From positions 1-49,031 of the forward strand of contig JAFIHI010000172.1 of assembly GCA_017848755.1 (NCBI GenBank): a stretch of DNA of 49,031 nt, in the 5' to 3' direction. Shown here piece by piece: positions 1 through 8,534 of the stretch. A program made the position numbers and the translations under genes. How positions within the stretch are numbered: position 1 is the stretch's first letter; every line of letters begins with the position of its first letter. The notes below the pieces were generated by a model. It worked only from the letters and a program-made list of their open reading frames with translations. It made no database searches and had not been told where the DNA came from. Source of the stretch: Nakamurella sp. Lineage in GTDB: Bacteria; Actinomycetota; Actinomycetes; Mycobacteriales; Nakamurellaceae.

Positions 1-1
1 G

Positions 2-1630
2 CCCGGGGGGCTGCGCCGCCAGCCCCGCAAGCTGACGGTGACCCGGGTGGCCGCGCTGCGCAGCCGGGAGCTGACGCACCGCGGGCTGGAGAAGTTCCAC
101 GGTGCGGTCTCCGCTGACGGCGCCGGCCAATCCGGCCTCGGGCATCTCACATACGCCGTCATGGCGAACTACGCCGTGGATGCCGCGTTGGCCGTGGCGC
201 TGGCCAATACGTTGTTCTTCGCGGCGGCCAAGGCCGAATCCACCGGCAAGGTCCTGCTGTACCTGCTGCTGACGGTCGCCCCCTTCGCAGTGATCGCGCC
301 GCTCATCGGGCCCCTGCTCGACAAGTTGCAGCGCGGACGGCGATTCGCGCTCGCGGCCTCCAGCGTGGGCCGCGCGGTGCTGGCCATCGTGATGGCGCTG
401 AAGTTCGACTCGTGGGTGATCTACCCCTGCGCCCTCGGGATGTTGGTGCTGTCCAAGGGTTTCGGAGTGCTCAAGGCCGCGCTCACGCCGCGGGTGCTGC
501 CCGAGGCGATCACGCTCGTCAAGACCAATTCGCGGATGTCCGTCTTCGGGTTGATCGCGGGCGGCGTCTCGGGCGGCATCGCCGCCGGGATCGCTGCGCT
601 CACCACCTCGGCCGGCGCGCTCTGGTTCACCGCCGCGTGCGGGCTCGTCGGCGCGTGGTTGTGTCTGCGCATTCCGTCCTGGGTGGAATCCACCGAGGGT
701 GAGGTGCCGATACAGCACACCGGCGCCATCCGCCGCCCCGGCGGCACCCGCACTGTCGAGAAGCGGCGGGAACTACCGCGCTCCGTTGCGACCGCACTGT
801 GGGCGAACTCCGTGATCCGGATCGAGACCGGTTTCCTGGCACTGTTTATCGCGTTCGTCATCAAGACCCGTTACCAGCCGACCGAGACCACAACGCCCGG
901 CGTGGCGCTCGGCGCGGCGACGACCCATCAGGGCTGGATGCAGCTGCTGGTGCTCGGCGCGGTCGGCGCGGCCGCGGGGGTGGGCGGGTTCCTCGGGAAT
1001 GCCCTCGGCGCCCGGCTGCCGTTGCGCGCCCCCGAGGCGGTGACGTTCTGGTGCCTGGGCGGCGTACTCGTCTCCGTGGTGACGGCATTCGCACTTCCGG
1101 GCCTGATCACCGCGGGGGTGGTCGCGCTGGTGGGCTCCACGGCGTCGTCACTCGCGAAGGTGTGCCTCGACGCGACCATCCAAGACGGACTGCCGGAGGT
1201 GAGCCGCGCCTCCGCGTTCGGCCGCAGCGAATCGATCCTGCAGTTGAACTGGGTCTTCGGCGGGGTGATCGGCCTGCTGATCGGCGGGGTGTGGGCGCTG
1301 GGCGGAAATGCCGTCTACCAGGTCGGTTTCGGAATCCTCGGGCTGCTGCTGATCGCGGGCATATCGCAGACGGTCGCGGTTCGGCTCGGCCGCAGCCTGA
1401 TTCCGCCGATCCACCTTCCGCACCGTAAAGCGGCGACCGCGGCCGGGCCGGCGTGGCCGGTGACGAACCAGCCGGGCGTGTACCCCGGCGGGCCAGCCGC
1501 GACGGCAACGACGCGGCGGGCCCGCGGCGAAAAGGCAGCGCAGCGCCGCACCGGTCAACCGGCGCGGGCAGCGAACCTGGCCGACCCCGCCGCACCGCGC
1601 AGGACGCGGAAGGCCGGTCGCCCCCGGTGA
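2..1630 (+). CDS. MFS transporter, 5'-partial
   Basis: Probable major facilitator superfamily membrane transporter. The frame is open back to the first bases of the window, so the true start is probably upstream. A GTG at 38 is the first usable internal start, but the residues before it already read like the family. Around a dozen hydrophobic stretches follow, for example the segments starting LLYLLLTVAPFAVIAPLIG and VSGGIAAGIAALTTSAGA. The C-terminal 80 residues are Arg/Ala/Pro rich and probably cytoplasmic. The next gene, for a lipoprotein, begins at or just after the stop. From recall, mycobacteria carry a similar MFS gene (Rv0876c type) near a DUF2771 lipoprotein and cspB. The substrate is unknown. 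Confidence 0.85.
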   Translation, partial: PGGLRRQPRKLTVTRVAALRSRELTHRGLEKFHGAVSADGAGQSGLGHLTYAVMANYAVDAALAVALANTLFFAAAKAESTGKVLLYLLLTVAPFAVIAPLIGPLLDKLQRGRRFALAASSVGRAVLAIVMALKFDSWVIYPCALGMLVLSKGFGVLKAALTPRVLPEAITLVKTNSRMSVFGLIAGGVSGGIAAGIAALTTSAGALWFTAACGLVGAWLCLRIPSWVESTEGEVPIQHTGAIRRPGGTRTVEKRRELPRSVATALWANSVIRIETGFLALFIAFVIKTRYQPTETTTPGVALGAATTHQGWMQLLVLGAVGAAAGVGGFLGNALGARLPLRAPEAVTFWCLGGVLVSVVTAFALPGLITAGVVALVGSTASSLAKVCLDATIQDGLPEVSRASAFGRSESILQLNWVFGGVIGLLIGGVWALGGNAVYQVGFGILGLLLIAGISQTVAVRLGRSLIPPIHLPHRKAATAAGPAWPVTNQPGVYPGGPAATATTRRARGEKAAQRRTGQPARAANLADPAAPRRTRKAGRPR

Positions 1631-1731
1631 GCAGACGTATGAGCGGCCGGCTGATCAAACATCCGAGCGGCCGCGTGACCGACCATGCTGTCCGCCGTGC
1701 CGCGGATAGGCGCCGGCGTGGCGATTTCGCC

Positions 1732-2319
1732 ATGCCGCTGGTTCACCGGATCGTGGCCCTCGCGATCGTGCTGATGATCGCCTTGTCGGCCTGCGCCGGC
1801 GGGTCGGACGTTACCCAAGTGACGGTGACGGCCGGGCCGGCGAAGATCGCACTCCCCGCCGCGCTGTCCTGCGTCAGCCCGCCCGGAGCGACCACGCTCA
1901 GCTGCGCCGGTGGCGACAATGACAAGACGGCACCACATCTCGCCCTCGCGCCGGGCACTCCGCTCACGGTGCAGGTGCCGACGGCCGTCGGCAACACGCC
2001 TTGGGTGATCGTGTTCTCGTATGTGGACGCACAGGGCAAGCAGCAGGGCGACCGAACCGCGGTCTTCCCGCCGAAGAAGCAGTTCTCCTACCACCTGACG
2101 CCGCCGTCCGGGGCGCAAATGACCCGCCTCGAGGTGCAGAGCCTCACCGCGGCGCCGGGACCGGACGGCGGTGTCGAATTCCCCGCCGTCGGAAGTTGGG
2201 TATTGATCATCGATCCCGTCGGCGGATCACAGCCGGAGTCACCTCAGGGATCATCGCAAGGATCACCGCCGCCCGGGTCCACCACGAGCAGTATCGGAGA
2301 AACGGAGCAGACGGGATGA
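1732..2319 (+). CDS. DUF2771-like secreted lipoprotein
   Basis: Predicted lipoprotein. From ATG 1732 the protein opens with a short basic region, a hydrophobic core and the lipobox LSAC, so the Cys would be lipidated outside the membrane. The mature part is beta-rich with a paired-Cys region (LSCVSPPG, LSCAGG), and the tail is rich in Pro, Ser and Gly. The frame is open upstream, and GTG 1627 (overlapping the MFS stop as GTGA), ATG 1639 and GTG 1675 are alternative starts. I chose 1732 because it puts the signal peptide at the N-terminus. The stop overlaps the next ATG (ATGA), so the three genes look like one operon. The family assignment rests on size and position. Confidence 0.65.
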   Translation: MPLVHRIVALAIVLMIALSACAGGSDVTQVTVTAGPAKIALPAALSCVSPPGATTLSCAGGDNDKTAPHLALAPGTPLTVQVPTAVGNTPWVIVFSYVDAQGKQQGDRTAVFPPKKQFSYHLTPPSGAQMTRLEVQSLTAAPGPDGGVEFPAVGSWVLIIDPVGGSQPESPQGSSQGSPPPGSTTSSIGETEQTG

Positions 2320-3299
2320 CGACGTCATGGGCTACGGTCGGCCGAATCGGTGTGGTCGGTGCCGGGGATATTGCGCACGAGCACCTGGCGTCTCTGCAGC
2401 GACTCGGCATGCCCGCGCTCGTCTACTCACCGAGCGGGCGCGCTGCGCAGCTCGCATCACGCTACGGCGCGCGCACCGTCACCAGCCTCGACGAGCTCCT
2501 CGCGGCCAGCAACGTCGTCGGCATCTGCACACCGACGGACACCCATGCCGATATCGCGTTCGCCGCGATCGCTCGCGGCCGACATGTGATCTGCGAGAAA
2601 CCGTTCGCCCGGACCCACGATCAGGCGGTCGCCATCGCCGCGCAGGCGCAGGCGGCCGGGCGTCACCTCTATGTGGCCCACGTCGTGCGCTATTTCGCCG
2701 CCTATGCCGCGGCGCGGGCGGCGGTGCAAAGCGGGCTCATCGGGACTCCGACGGTCCTTCGGATGTCTCGCACCGGTGCCGCCCCCGAGGCCGCGTGGTT
2801 TCACGACGAGGCCCGGTCCGGCGGTGTGCTGATGGACCAGATGATCCACGACTTCGACTTCGCGCGGTGGGTCGCGGGCGAGGTCACGTCCGTCGAGGCC
2901 AGGACGGAGCGCGGCGACAGCCCGAACGTCGTCACCGCGACCGCGACGCTCTACCACGCCAACGGCGTCGTATCCCACTCCACGGGCGGTTGGTTGCCCG
3001 CGGAAACGCCGTTCACCACAAGCTTTTCGGTCACCGGGACCGAAGGCACGCTGACACATTCGAGCACCGGCGGCGCCGTCATCCTCGAACGCACCGGTTC
3101 GGCTCCGGTCGAGCTGTTGACCGCCGCGACGGCGGCCGATCTGCCGTTCGACACCCAGCTGGCTGAGTTCGCCACCGCGATCGCCGGCGGCGCCGAGCCG
3201 CGCGTCAGCGCCGCGGACGGCATCGCCGCATTGGATCTGACGTTGGCGGCGCTGCGCAGCGCACGCTCCGGGCGCGCCGAGCCTGTCCGGCCGGTCTGA
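2316..3299 (+). CDS. Gfo/Idh/MocA family oxidoreductase
   Basis: NAD(P)-dependent oxidoreductase of 327 residues. The N-terminus has the Rossmann motif RIGVVGAGDIAHEHL, followed by the family signature VICEKPFA near residue 95 and the substrate-domain motif MDQMIHDFDFARW, whose His/Asp cluster is the usual catalytic area. Start ATG 2316 overlaps the lipoprotein stop by 4 bp and has a purine-rich site (GGAGCAG) a few bases upstream. The family oxidises sugars, inositols and related polyols. Nothing here narrows the substrate, because the neighbours are not sugar genes. Confidence 0.85.
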   Translation: MTTSWATVGRIGVVGAGDIAHEHLASLQRLGMPALVYSPSGRAAQLASRYGARTVTSLDELLAASNVVGICTPTDTHADIAFAAIARGRHVICEKPFARTHDQAVAIAAQAQAAGRHLYVAHVVRYFAAYAAARAAVQSGLIGTPTVLRMSRTGAAPEAAWFHDEARSGGVLMDQMIHDFDFARWVAGEVTSVEARTERGDSPNVVTATATLYHANGVVSHSTGGWLPAETPFTTSFSVTGTEGTLTHSSTGGAVILERTGSAPVELLTAATAADLPFDTQLAEFATAIAGGAEPRVSAADGIAALDLTLAALRSARSGRAEPVRPV

Positions 3300-3327
3300 G
3301 CGCCCCGTCGCCCTACGCTCGAACGTC

Positions 3328-3717
3328 CTACTGCTCGAACTCGCTCGCGACGGCGCGCATCACGTCCGCGATCCGCCCGGCCGTCGCCCTGTCCGGGTAT
3401 CTGCCGTGCCGCAGCCCGGGGAGCGCCTTGGTCTCCAGCAGTTTGATGAGATCCTCGATCAGGCCGTGCAACTCGTCCGCGGAACGCCGGTGCTGCGGTG
3501 TGATCGTCGGCGGCGCGTCGATGAGCTGGACCTGCAACGCCTGCGGGCCACGGCGGCCGTCGGCAACGCCGAACTCCACCTTCTGGCCCGGCTTGAGCGA
3601 CGTGACGCCCGCCGGCAATGCGGAGGCGCGTACGTGAACATCGTCACCGCCGCCCTGCGGCGCGATGAACCCGAAACCCTTCTCGGCATCGAACCATTTC
3701 ACTCTGCCGCTCGGCAC
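3328..3717 (-). CDS. cspA: CspA-type cold-shock protein with C-terminal extension
   Basis: Single-stranded nucleic-acid chaperone. Residues 1-65 are a cold-shock domain with RNP1-like KGFGFI and RNP2-like VHVRASAL. A helical tail of about 60 residues ending ASEFEQ follows, as in the longer CspB-type proteins of mycobacteria (family knowledge). The frame is open further upstream, but GTG 3717 is preferred: AAGGAG lies 7 nt before it and the protein then begins VPSGRVKWF as the family does. It is convergent with the Gfo/Idh gene, leaving 28 bp between stops. Three 13-bp repeats lie in its upstream region (3838-3876). Confidence 0.9.
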   Translation of the reverse strand: MPSGRVKWFDAEKGFGFIAPQGGGDDVHVRASALPAGVTSLKPGQKVEFGVADGRRGPQALQVQLIDAPPTITPQHRRSADELHGLIEDLIKLLETKALPGLRHGRYPDRATAGRIADVMRAVASEFEQ

Positions 3718-3837
3718 GTCGAGTTCTCCTTGTTCGGATCGTGGGGCGCGTGCGCACTCCCTGCGGAGCGCTGTCGCTCCACTCATCTAGCGTACTGGCC
3801 CCGGCGACGCACGGCGCCCGCGGCGGCGTATGTCCGG

Positions 3838-3876
3838 CAGTGTGATCAGACAGTGTGATCCGGGAGTGTTGTCCGG
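3838..3876. repeat. Three imperfect 13-bp tandem repeats
   Basis: Units at 3838-3850, 3851-3863 and 3864-3876 share the pattern CAGTGTGATCNGG / GAGTGTTGTCCGG. They lie between the HAD gene and the cold-shock gene, about 120 bp upstream of the cold-shock start. They could be a regulator-binding array or a simple slippage repeat. No function can be assigned. Confidence 0.5.
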
Positions 3877-3955
3877 TAGCGGGGTCGGGCTGTTTCCCCG
3901 GTCAGCGTTCCGCAGCCGGCGACCATGGCCGTCATAAACGGGCGCGATCAATGCA

Positions 3956-4576
3956 TCAGTGCACGGTGGCGGCGAGGTACGAATCGAGCCATGCGGCGAA
4001 CCCGGACAGGTCGGGCAGCACCACGTCGGCACCGGCGATCGTCAGGTCCGCCATCGTCATGGGCCCGGTCGCGACACCCACGGCGAGCGCGTCCGCCGCG
4101 CGGGCTCCGGCGATGTCCCCGACATGGTCGCCCACGTAGACCTCGGCCCCGTACGCCCGCAGCGCGTCGGCCTTGCCGGTCGCCCACAGCTGACCGGCGA
4201 CCGCCGCCACCTCGAAGCCGAGCGCGTCGAGGTGGCCCCGCACATGGCGCTCGTGTTTCGCGCTGATCACGACGGTCTCGCCGCCGTGGGATGCCACCGC
4301 GGCCAGCGCCTCACGCGCCCCGGGCAGCGCCTCGGTCGCGGGTATGACGATGTCCGCGTACAACGCCCGGTATCGCGCCACCAGCCGGTCCGACTCCGTG
4401 CCGACGATGCCGTACCGCGCGAACTCGTCCTCGAGCGGGGGCCCGAGCCGAGTGACGAATGCGGCGCCGTCCAGCGGGATGCCGGTCTCCGCGGCGAGGA
4501 CATCGAAGAGCGCGACCATACCCGCTCGCGGGTCGATCAGCGTCATATCGAGGTCGAAGCCGACGGTGAAGGTCAC
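3956..4576 (-). CDS. HAD-superfamily phosphatase
   Basis: Haloacid-dehalogenase-type hydrolase of 206 residues, probably a phosphomonoesterase. Motif I is FDLDMTLID at residues 7-15 (nucleophile Asp and acid Asp). Motif II is TVVISAK, the motif III lysine is probably in GKADALR, and motif IV is VYVGDHVGDIAGA. A helical cap lies between motifs I and II. The start is GTG 4576. A TACCCT box on the minus strand (forward 4583-4588) sits exactly 6 nt before it and no Shine-Dalgarno is visible, so the mRNA may be leaderless. One copy of the dispersed GTATGACG motif lies inside the gene at 4342-4356. The substrate is unknown. Confidence 0.85.
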   Translation of the reverse strand: MTFTVGFDLDMTLIDPRAGMVALFDVLAAETGIPLDGAAFVTRLGPPLEDEFARYGIVGTESDRLVARYRALYADIVIPATEALPGAREALAAVASHGGETVVISAKHERHVRGHLDALGFEVAAVAGQLWATGKADALRAYGAEVYVGDHVGDIAGARAADALAVGVATGPMTMADLTIAGADVVLPDLSGFAAWLDSYLAATVH

Positions 4577-4907
4577 CTTGCGAGGGTACGGCCGAAATCG
4601 GTGCCACCAGAGGGGTTCTGCACAGGCTGATGCCGGACGGTGACCGAATGGTTATGCCCGCCGTGACGACGGTCACGGTGACCGAGTCGTGTCGCAGCCG
4701 GGTCTCCCCGGTGGTGTCCCCAGTTGTGTCCCGGCCGCGTCTCAGGCGTGCCGCTGATGGCGCTGGTGTAGCTGGGCTCTGGTGCAACGACGCTGGTGGT
4801 CATGGCGACCGGCCTCTCGGGTGGACGGTGGCTGATGTCATCAATTGCGAACCGGCGCAGCCCGCCCCGCCACCGCGCCGCGGCATCGCACCCGCCGACT
4901 TGGCAGC
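4577..4907. other. 331-bp region without a recognisable gene
   Basis: The region lies between two divergently transcribed genes. It holds the predicted -10 box of the HAD gene at 4583-4588 and presumably the promoter of the downstream kinase gene. I see no conserved ORF, RNA gene or strong hairpin in it. Confidence 0.5.
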
Positions 4908-5873
4908 ATGGTCCAGGTGAGCCACCGTGCGGATTCGAACCCGCCAGATGCCCGAGGTGATGCCACAGGCACAGTCACCGCCGAACTGTGGGATCCGCGA
5001 CGCCGGTCGGCGTCCTGGCAGCGTTGGCGGCGCGATCTGCCAGCGTTGTTGGACGTGCTACTAGAGGAGTGGGACCTGCGCCCGGACGGGTATCGCGGCG
5101 TCGGCGAGTGCGCCATCGTGCTCGGCGTGCACACTCCGGACGGCGAGCGTGCGGCGTTGAAAGTTGGCTGGCCGCACCCGGAGTCGGCACACGAGCACAT
5201 CGCGCTGCGGCTGTGGGCCGGTCACGGCGCCGTCCGCCTGCTACGCGCCGACCCGGGGCGCGGGGTGCTGCTGCTGGAACGCGCCGGCCCCGACGACCTG
5301 ACGAGCGTGGATCCATTGGCCGCATGCGAGATCATCGCGCGGCTCTACCCGCACCTGCACCGGCCGGCCACCGCCCAGCTCACCCGCCTGTCCGATCTGT
5401 GCGCACGGTGGTCGCGAGAGTTGACCGCTCTTCCCGCCGACGCACCCGTCCCGCATCGACTGGTGAGCCAGGCCGCGTCGCTCGCGGCCGACTTCGCGAC
5501 CGACCTGGCCACCGATGGCCGGCTCCTGCACAGCGACTTGCACTATTTCAACGTGCTGGCCGCCGACCGGGAGCCGTGGCTGGCGATCGACCCCAAACCG
5601 CTGTCCGGCGACCCGAGTTTCGAAGTCGCACCGCTGCTGTGGAACCGCTGGGACGAGGCGCTGGCGACCGGCACGATCCGCGAGGCCGTGCGTGCGCGGA
5701 TGGCAACCGTCATCGACGCCGCCGGATTCGACCCGCAACGGGCGCGGGACTGGGTGATCGTCCGCGAGTTGGTCAACGTGCTGTGGACCCTGCACGACGC
5801 GCCCGTCCTCAGCCCGCCCGAGCGGCAGTGGATCACGCGGTCGGTCACCATCGCCAAGGCGGTGCAAGACTGA
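4908..5873 (+). CDS. APH(6)/StrB-like small-molecule kinase
   Basis: Kinase-fold protein of 321 residues in the aminoglycoside/hydroxyurea antibiotic resistance family. The Brenner-type catalytic loop LLHSDLHYFNVL (around residues 203-214) and the metal-binding LAIDPKPLSGD (around 221-231) are both intact, as is a nucleotide-binding lysine in AALKVGWPH. Family members phosphorylate streptomycin at O6, but environmental actinobacterial homologues are often of unknown substrate, so resistance is not implied. ATG 4908 is the likely start; GTG 4917 and upstream in-frame codons are alternatives. It stands alone, followed by the first ~80-bp repeat. Confidence 0.85.
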   Translation: MVQVSHRADSNPPDARGDATGTVTAELWDPRRRSASWQRWRRDLPALLDVLLEEWDLRPDGYRGVGECAIVLGVHTPDGERAALKVGWPHPESAHEHIALRLWAGHGAVRLLRADPGRGVLLLERAGPDDLTSVDPLAACEIIARLYPHLHRPATAQLTRLSDLCARWSRELTALPADAPVPHRLVSQAASLAADFATDLATDGRLLHSDLHYFNVLAADREPWLAIDPKPLSGDPSFEVAPLLWNRWDEALATGTIREAVRARMATVIDAAGFDPQRARDWVIVRELVNVLWTLHDAPVLSPPERQWITRSVTIAKAVQD

Positions 5874-5915
5874 CGGCGCGAGGTCGGTCGGGTTCGCCGC
5901 AGGCGTCGCCACCCA

Positions 5916-5995
5916 TGAAACCGCCTATGACGCCGCCCATGCGAAGCCCCCTCCGAAACCCGCTCGGCGCCTGCTTGACGCGTTCCCGCCGGAAC
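5916..5995. repeat. ~80-bp direct repeat, copy 1
   Basis: This copy matches 6860-6937 at about 90% (8 mismatches and one 2-bp gap by hand alignment). It begins TGAAACCGCCTATGACGCCG and ends in a small inverted repeat, GTTCCCGCCGGAAC. Both copies lie in the same orientation on either side of vapBC. The core AACCGCCTATGACG also occurs in reverse orientation at 48293-48306. Confidence 0.85.
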
Positions 5996-6140
5996 GTTCT
6001 TCGCCCGATTCCTTAGGTCAGGCCGCGGGCGCTAGAACCGCAAAACCCATCTGGAACGGCCTTCGCACGAACGCCGTCATCAGCGTTGCACCGGCGCTTC
6101 GCGAGAATCGCCCGGCGAACCTGCCCGGACTCCTGACTCC

Positions 6141-6533
6141 TCAGTCGGCAGGCAGTGCGAACGGCGCCTGAAGGCCCTCGAACATCGGGAAGTGCTTGAC
6201 ATTCAGTGTCGCCAATTCGAGCCCCTCGGTCTCCGCGGTCGCAGCGATCAGGTAATCGCCGAGCCCAACGCCCGAATGGGAGCGGCGGTAGCGGCGCATG
6301 AACTGCGAGGCCTGCCATCCTGCCTGCCGACTAACCGCGAACACGTCGAAGCTGGCCAGCAGCCGAACGACCTCACGTCGCTCCCCCGAGCGCATGCCTC
6401 CGGCGACCTCGGCCACGCACACCGCGCTGGTCGCCAGGCGGCCGTTGTCGCGCCGCGCCGCCAGCAGCCATCGCCGCGCCGCCTCGACCCCGCGCAGGTG
6501 AGCGATCAGCACGTCGCTGTCGACGAGGATCAA
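6141..6533 (-). CDS. vapC: VapC-family PIN-domain toxin
   Basis: RNase toxin of a type II toxin-antitoxin pair, 130 residues. The PIN acidic residues are visible: Asp5 and Asp7 in ILVDSDVLI, Glu in CVAEVAGG and Asp in GLGDYLIAATA. VapC proteins cut structured RNAs in a Mg-dependent manner (family knowledge). The start overlaps the stop of the antitoxin gene by 4 bp, so the two are translationally coupled and the pair would be repressed by the VapBC complex. The cassette lies between two ~80-bp direct repeats. Confidence 0.9.
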   Translation of the reverse strand: MILVDSDVLIAHLRGVEAARRWLLAARRDNGRLATSAVCVAEVAGGMRSGERREVVRLLASFDVFAVSRQAGWQASQFMRRYRRSHSGVGLGDYLIAATAETEGLELATLNVKHFPMFEGLQAPFALPAD

Positions 6534-6781
6534 CGGCGGCGGATGCTGTCGAGATGCGCCGCCCGCCCGTCCGGCGCCCGGCCGAACGAGACAGCGTCCG
6601 GAAGCACACCGAATGAGGCCTCAATCGCCGCGAGGTCGTTGGCCAGCTCGTCTGGGGAAGCGATCAAGCTGCGATCAATCAGACGGCGCACCACCTCGGC
6701 GCGCGAGACGCCTTCGGCGTGAGCAAGCCGGTCGAGCGCTGTCGTCTGCCGCTCATCGAGATACAGATTCGTACGCCGCAT
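6530..6781 (-). CDS. vapB: VapB-type ribbon-helix-helix antitoxin
   Basis: Antitoxin of 83 residues. The N-terminal half, with the strand RRTNLYLDERQ and the helices DRLAHAEG and RAEVVRRLI, is a ribbon-helix-helix DNA-binding domain. The C-terminal half would wrap the toxin. ATG 6781 is preceded on the minus strand by TATGTT (forward 6789-6794) at 7 nt, consistent with a leaderless start. It is the first gene of the vapBC operon and would autoregulate it. Confidence 0.88.
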   Translation of the reverse strand: MRRTNLYLDERQTTALDRLAHAEGVSRAEVVRRLIDRSLIASPDELANDLAAIEASFGVLPDAVSFGRAPDGRAAHLDSIRRR

Positions 6782-6859
6782 ACATCACAACATACACCAG
6801 GTATCTGTCGCACAGACGCCGATCCGGTAGCCACAGGCGCGCCTTTCATGGCACGGTCC

Positions 6860-6937
6860 TGAAACCGCCTATGACGCCGCCCACGCCAATCCCTCGCCGA
6901 AACCCACTCGGCGCCTGCTGGACGCATTCCCGGGAAC
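6860..6937. repeat. ~80-bp direct repeat, copy 2
   Basis: This is the second copy of the repeat at 5916-5995, in the same orientation, just upstream of vapB. It is 2 bp shorter in the terminal inverted repeat (TTCCCGGGAA here). The two copies bracket the vapBC operon with less than 230 bp on either side. Confidence 0.85.
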
Positions 6938-6973
6938 ACATTTCAGGCAGGCGGATTCGTCTAGCGTGACCGC

Positions 6974-7381
6974 ATGGCCCGCTACGTCATCGACGCGCCC
7001 ACGCTGGTGCACATCGTCGCAACCGAGACGCCTGTGCATCCGTCACACAGCATCGTGGCGCCGAACGCCATCCGGTCGCAGGCGCTGACGATACTGCTGA
7101 CGGCGGTGAACGCCGGTGCCATGACGGAGGAGCAGGCCCGATCCTTGCACGACGGCATGACCGGACTGAAGATGCGGCTGCTCGGCGATCGCGTCTCCCG
7201 TTGGGTCGCCTGGACGATCGCCCGCAGCCACGGCTGGACCGACCTCGCGGACGCCGAATATCTCGCGATCACCCAGTTGCAGGCCGACGCGCTGATCACC
7301 GTCGACGAACGTTTCGCCGCGGCGGCTGCGGGGATCGTGCCGCTCGCCGCGCTGGCCGATCTGACCACGTCGGACCGGTGA
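6974..7381 (+). CDS. Orphan PIN-domain protein
   Basis: Protein of 135 residues with PIN-like acidic positions: Asp7 in RYVIDAPTL, a central Glu, and the motif DLADAEYLAITQLQADALIT, which resembles the C-terminal half of VapC toxins. No antitoxin-like ORF adjoins it on either side, so it is either an orphan toxin or partnered in trans. ATG 6974 has TAGCGT at 6962-6967, exactly 6 nt upstream, and no Shine-Dalgarno, suggesting leaderless translation. It lies directly after the second ~80-bp repeat. Confidence 0.75.
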   Translation: MARYVIDAPTLVHIVATETPVHPSHSIVAPNAIRSQALTILLTAVNAGAMTEEQARSLHDGMTGLKMRLLGDRVSRWVAWTIARSHGWTDLADAEYLAITQLQADALITVDERFAAAAAGIVPLAALADLTTSDR

Positions 7382-7438
7382 CGCAGGCGCCGGGATCCCG
7401 TCATCTCCGCAGCCTCGTCCACGGGCAGCCGGGGGCGG

Positions 7439-7762
7439 TCAGTCGGTGTGGAAGACCTCCGGAAGATCCAGCCACCAGGAGCCCTCGGGGCGCTCCGGCA
7501 GAGGCCGCTGCATCGGCATGCAGATGTCCCACCACCGCTGCGTTTCGGGGTCGGCGGCCATCGCCGCCATGTCGCCCTCGAAGTCGTCGCCGACGTACTC
7601 CATGTACGCGAAGAGTGTCGTCCCATGGCGGAAGATCGAGTAGTTGCGGATGTTCGACTGTGCGATTCGGTCCAAGACGGTGGGCCAGACGTCCGCGTGC
7701 AGCGCCTCGTACTCGGCGATCCGGTCCTCAGAAATGCCGATGATCTGCGCGATCCGCCTCAT
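7439..7762 (-). CDS. L-fucose/L-rhamnose mutarotase family protein
   Basis: Small dimeric alpha/beta-barrel protein of 107 residues, the usual length of the rhamnose mutarotase family. It interconverts alpha and beta anomers of 6-deoxyhexoses. Visible family features are YEALHADVWPTVL with the conserved His, the YSIFRHGTTLFAYME strand and the paired tryptophans RWWDICMPMQ. The first ATG compatible with family length is 7762. It directly follows the SDR gene on the same strand (1 bp apart), so it is the last gene of this operon. The L-fuconate dehydratase in the cluster makes L-fucose the likelier substrate (inference). Confidence 0.85.
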   Translation of the reverse strand: MRRIAQIIGISEDRIAEYEALHADVWPTVLDRIAQSNIRNYSIFRHGTTLFAYMEYVGDDFEGDMAAMAADPETQRWWDICMPMQRPLPERPEGSWWLDLPEVFHTD

Positions 7763-7763
7763 G

Positions 7764-8534
7764 TCAGCTCGCGACCTTCTGGACGTCGCTGCGCACCCGG
7801 AGCCTCGCCATCCCACCGTCGACCGCCACATCGGTCCCCGTCGTCGACTGGTTGGCAGGGTCGCACAGGAACACGATCGATGTCGCCACTTCCTCCGGTG
7901 TCACCATCCGACCGGTCGGCTGGCGGGCGTGCATCGCAGCCATCTCCGCGGCGGGATCCGCGAACTTCGCGACGTTCCGATCGACCCACGGCGTCGACAC
8001 GGTGCCGGGACTGACGCAGTTCACCCTGATCCGCTCGTTGACGTAGTCCGCGGCCATCGCATAGGTCAGGCTCAGCACGGCACCCTTGGACGCCGCATAC
8101 AACGCGCGCTGCGGCAGGCCGTTCAGCGCGGCGACCGAGCAGAGGTTGACGATCGCGGGCGCCGTCGATTTCCTCAAGTACGGCAGCGCGACGGCCGACA
8201 CGCGGGCCATCCCGATGACGTTGATGTCCAGCACGCGCTTCCAGTCGTCGTCGGAGTTGTCCTCGACCGTGCCGACAGCGCCGATGCCGGCGTTGTTCAC
8301 CAGGACATGGATACCACCGAGATCGGCGGCGACCCGAGCCAGGGCGACCGAGACCGAATGGCGGTCGGTGACATCCGCGACGTAGCCCGAGACATTGGCC
8401 GGCACGCCCGCGACGTTCACGTCGAGTACGGCCACCTTCGCCCCTCGCGCCACAAATGCCTGCGCGGTCGCCGAGCCGATGCCACCGGCGCCACCGGTGA
8501 CGACGGCCACGAATCCATCGAACGTGCCGCTCAT
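7764..8534 (-). CDS. SDR dehydrogenase, probable 2-keto-3-deoxy-L-fuconate dehydrogenase
   Basis: Classical short-chain dehydrogenase of 256 residues. The cofactor motif is VTGGAGGIG near residue 12, NNAG is near 85, the catalytic Ser is in LCSVAAL, and the Tyr/Lys pair is YAASK. An acidic residue after beta-2 (VLDVN) favours NAD. In the L-fucose pathway an SDR oxidises 2-keto-3-deoxy-L-fuconate to the 2,4-diketo acid; the alternative is fucose dehydrogenase. ATG 8534 has AGGAG upstream. It overlaps the TGA of an FAH-family remnant by 4 bp, a relic of coupling to the next pathway enzyme. Confidence 0.88.
   Translation of the reverse strand: MSGTFDGFVAVVTGGAGGIGSATAQAFVARGAKVAVLDVNVAGVPANVSGYVADVTDRHSVSVALARVAADLGGIHVLVNNAGIGAVGTVEDNSDDDWKRVLDINVIGMARVSAVALPYLRKSTAPAIVNLCSVAALNGLPQRALYAASKGAVLSLTYAMAADYVNERIRVNCVSPGTVSTPWVDRNVAKFADPAAEMAAMHARQPTGRMVTPEEVATSIVFLCDPANQSTTGTDVAVDGGMARLRVRSDVQKVAS

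Noticed and set aside
4925..4950. tRNA-like stretch (GCGGATTCGAACCCGCC, resembling a reversed T-arm)
   Set aside because: Only the loop sequence fits. The T-stem does not pair beyond two bases, no anticodon or D-arm follows, and it lies within the N-terminal codons of the kinase gene. It could be a chance match or a very short attachment-site relic, but nothing supports either.
7201..7743. Plus-strand ORF overlapping the PIN and mutarotase genes
   Set aside because: It is out of frame with both, Arg-rich, and has no ribosome site or family resemblance.
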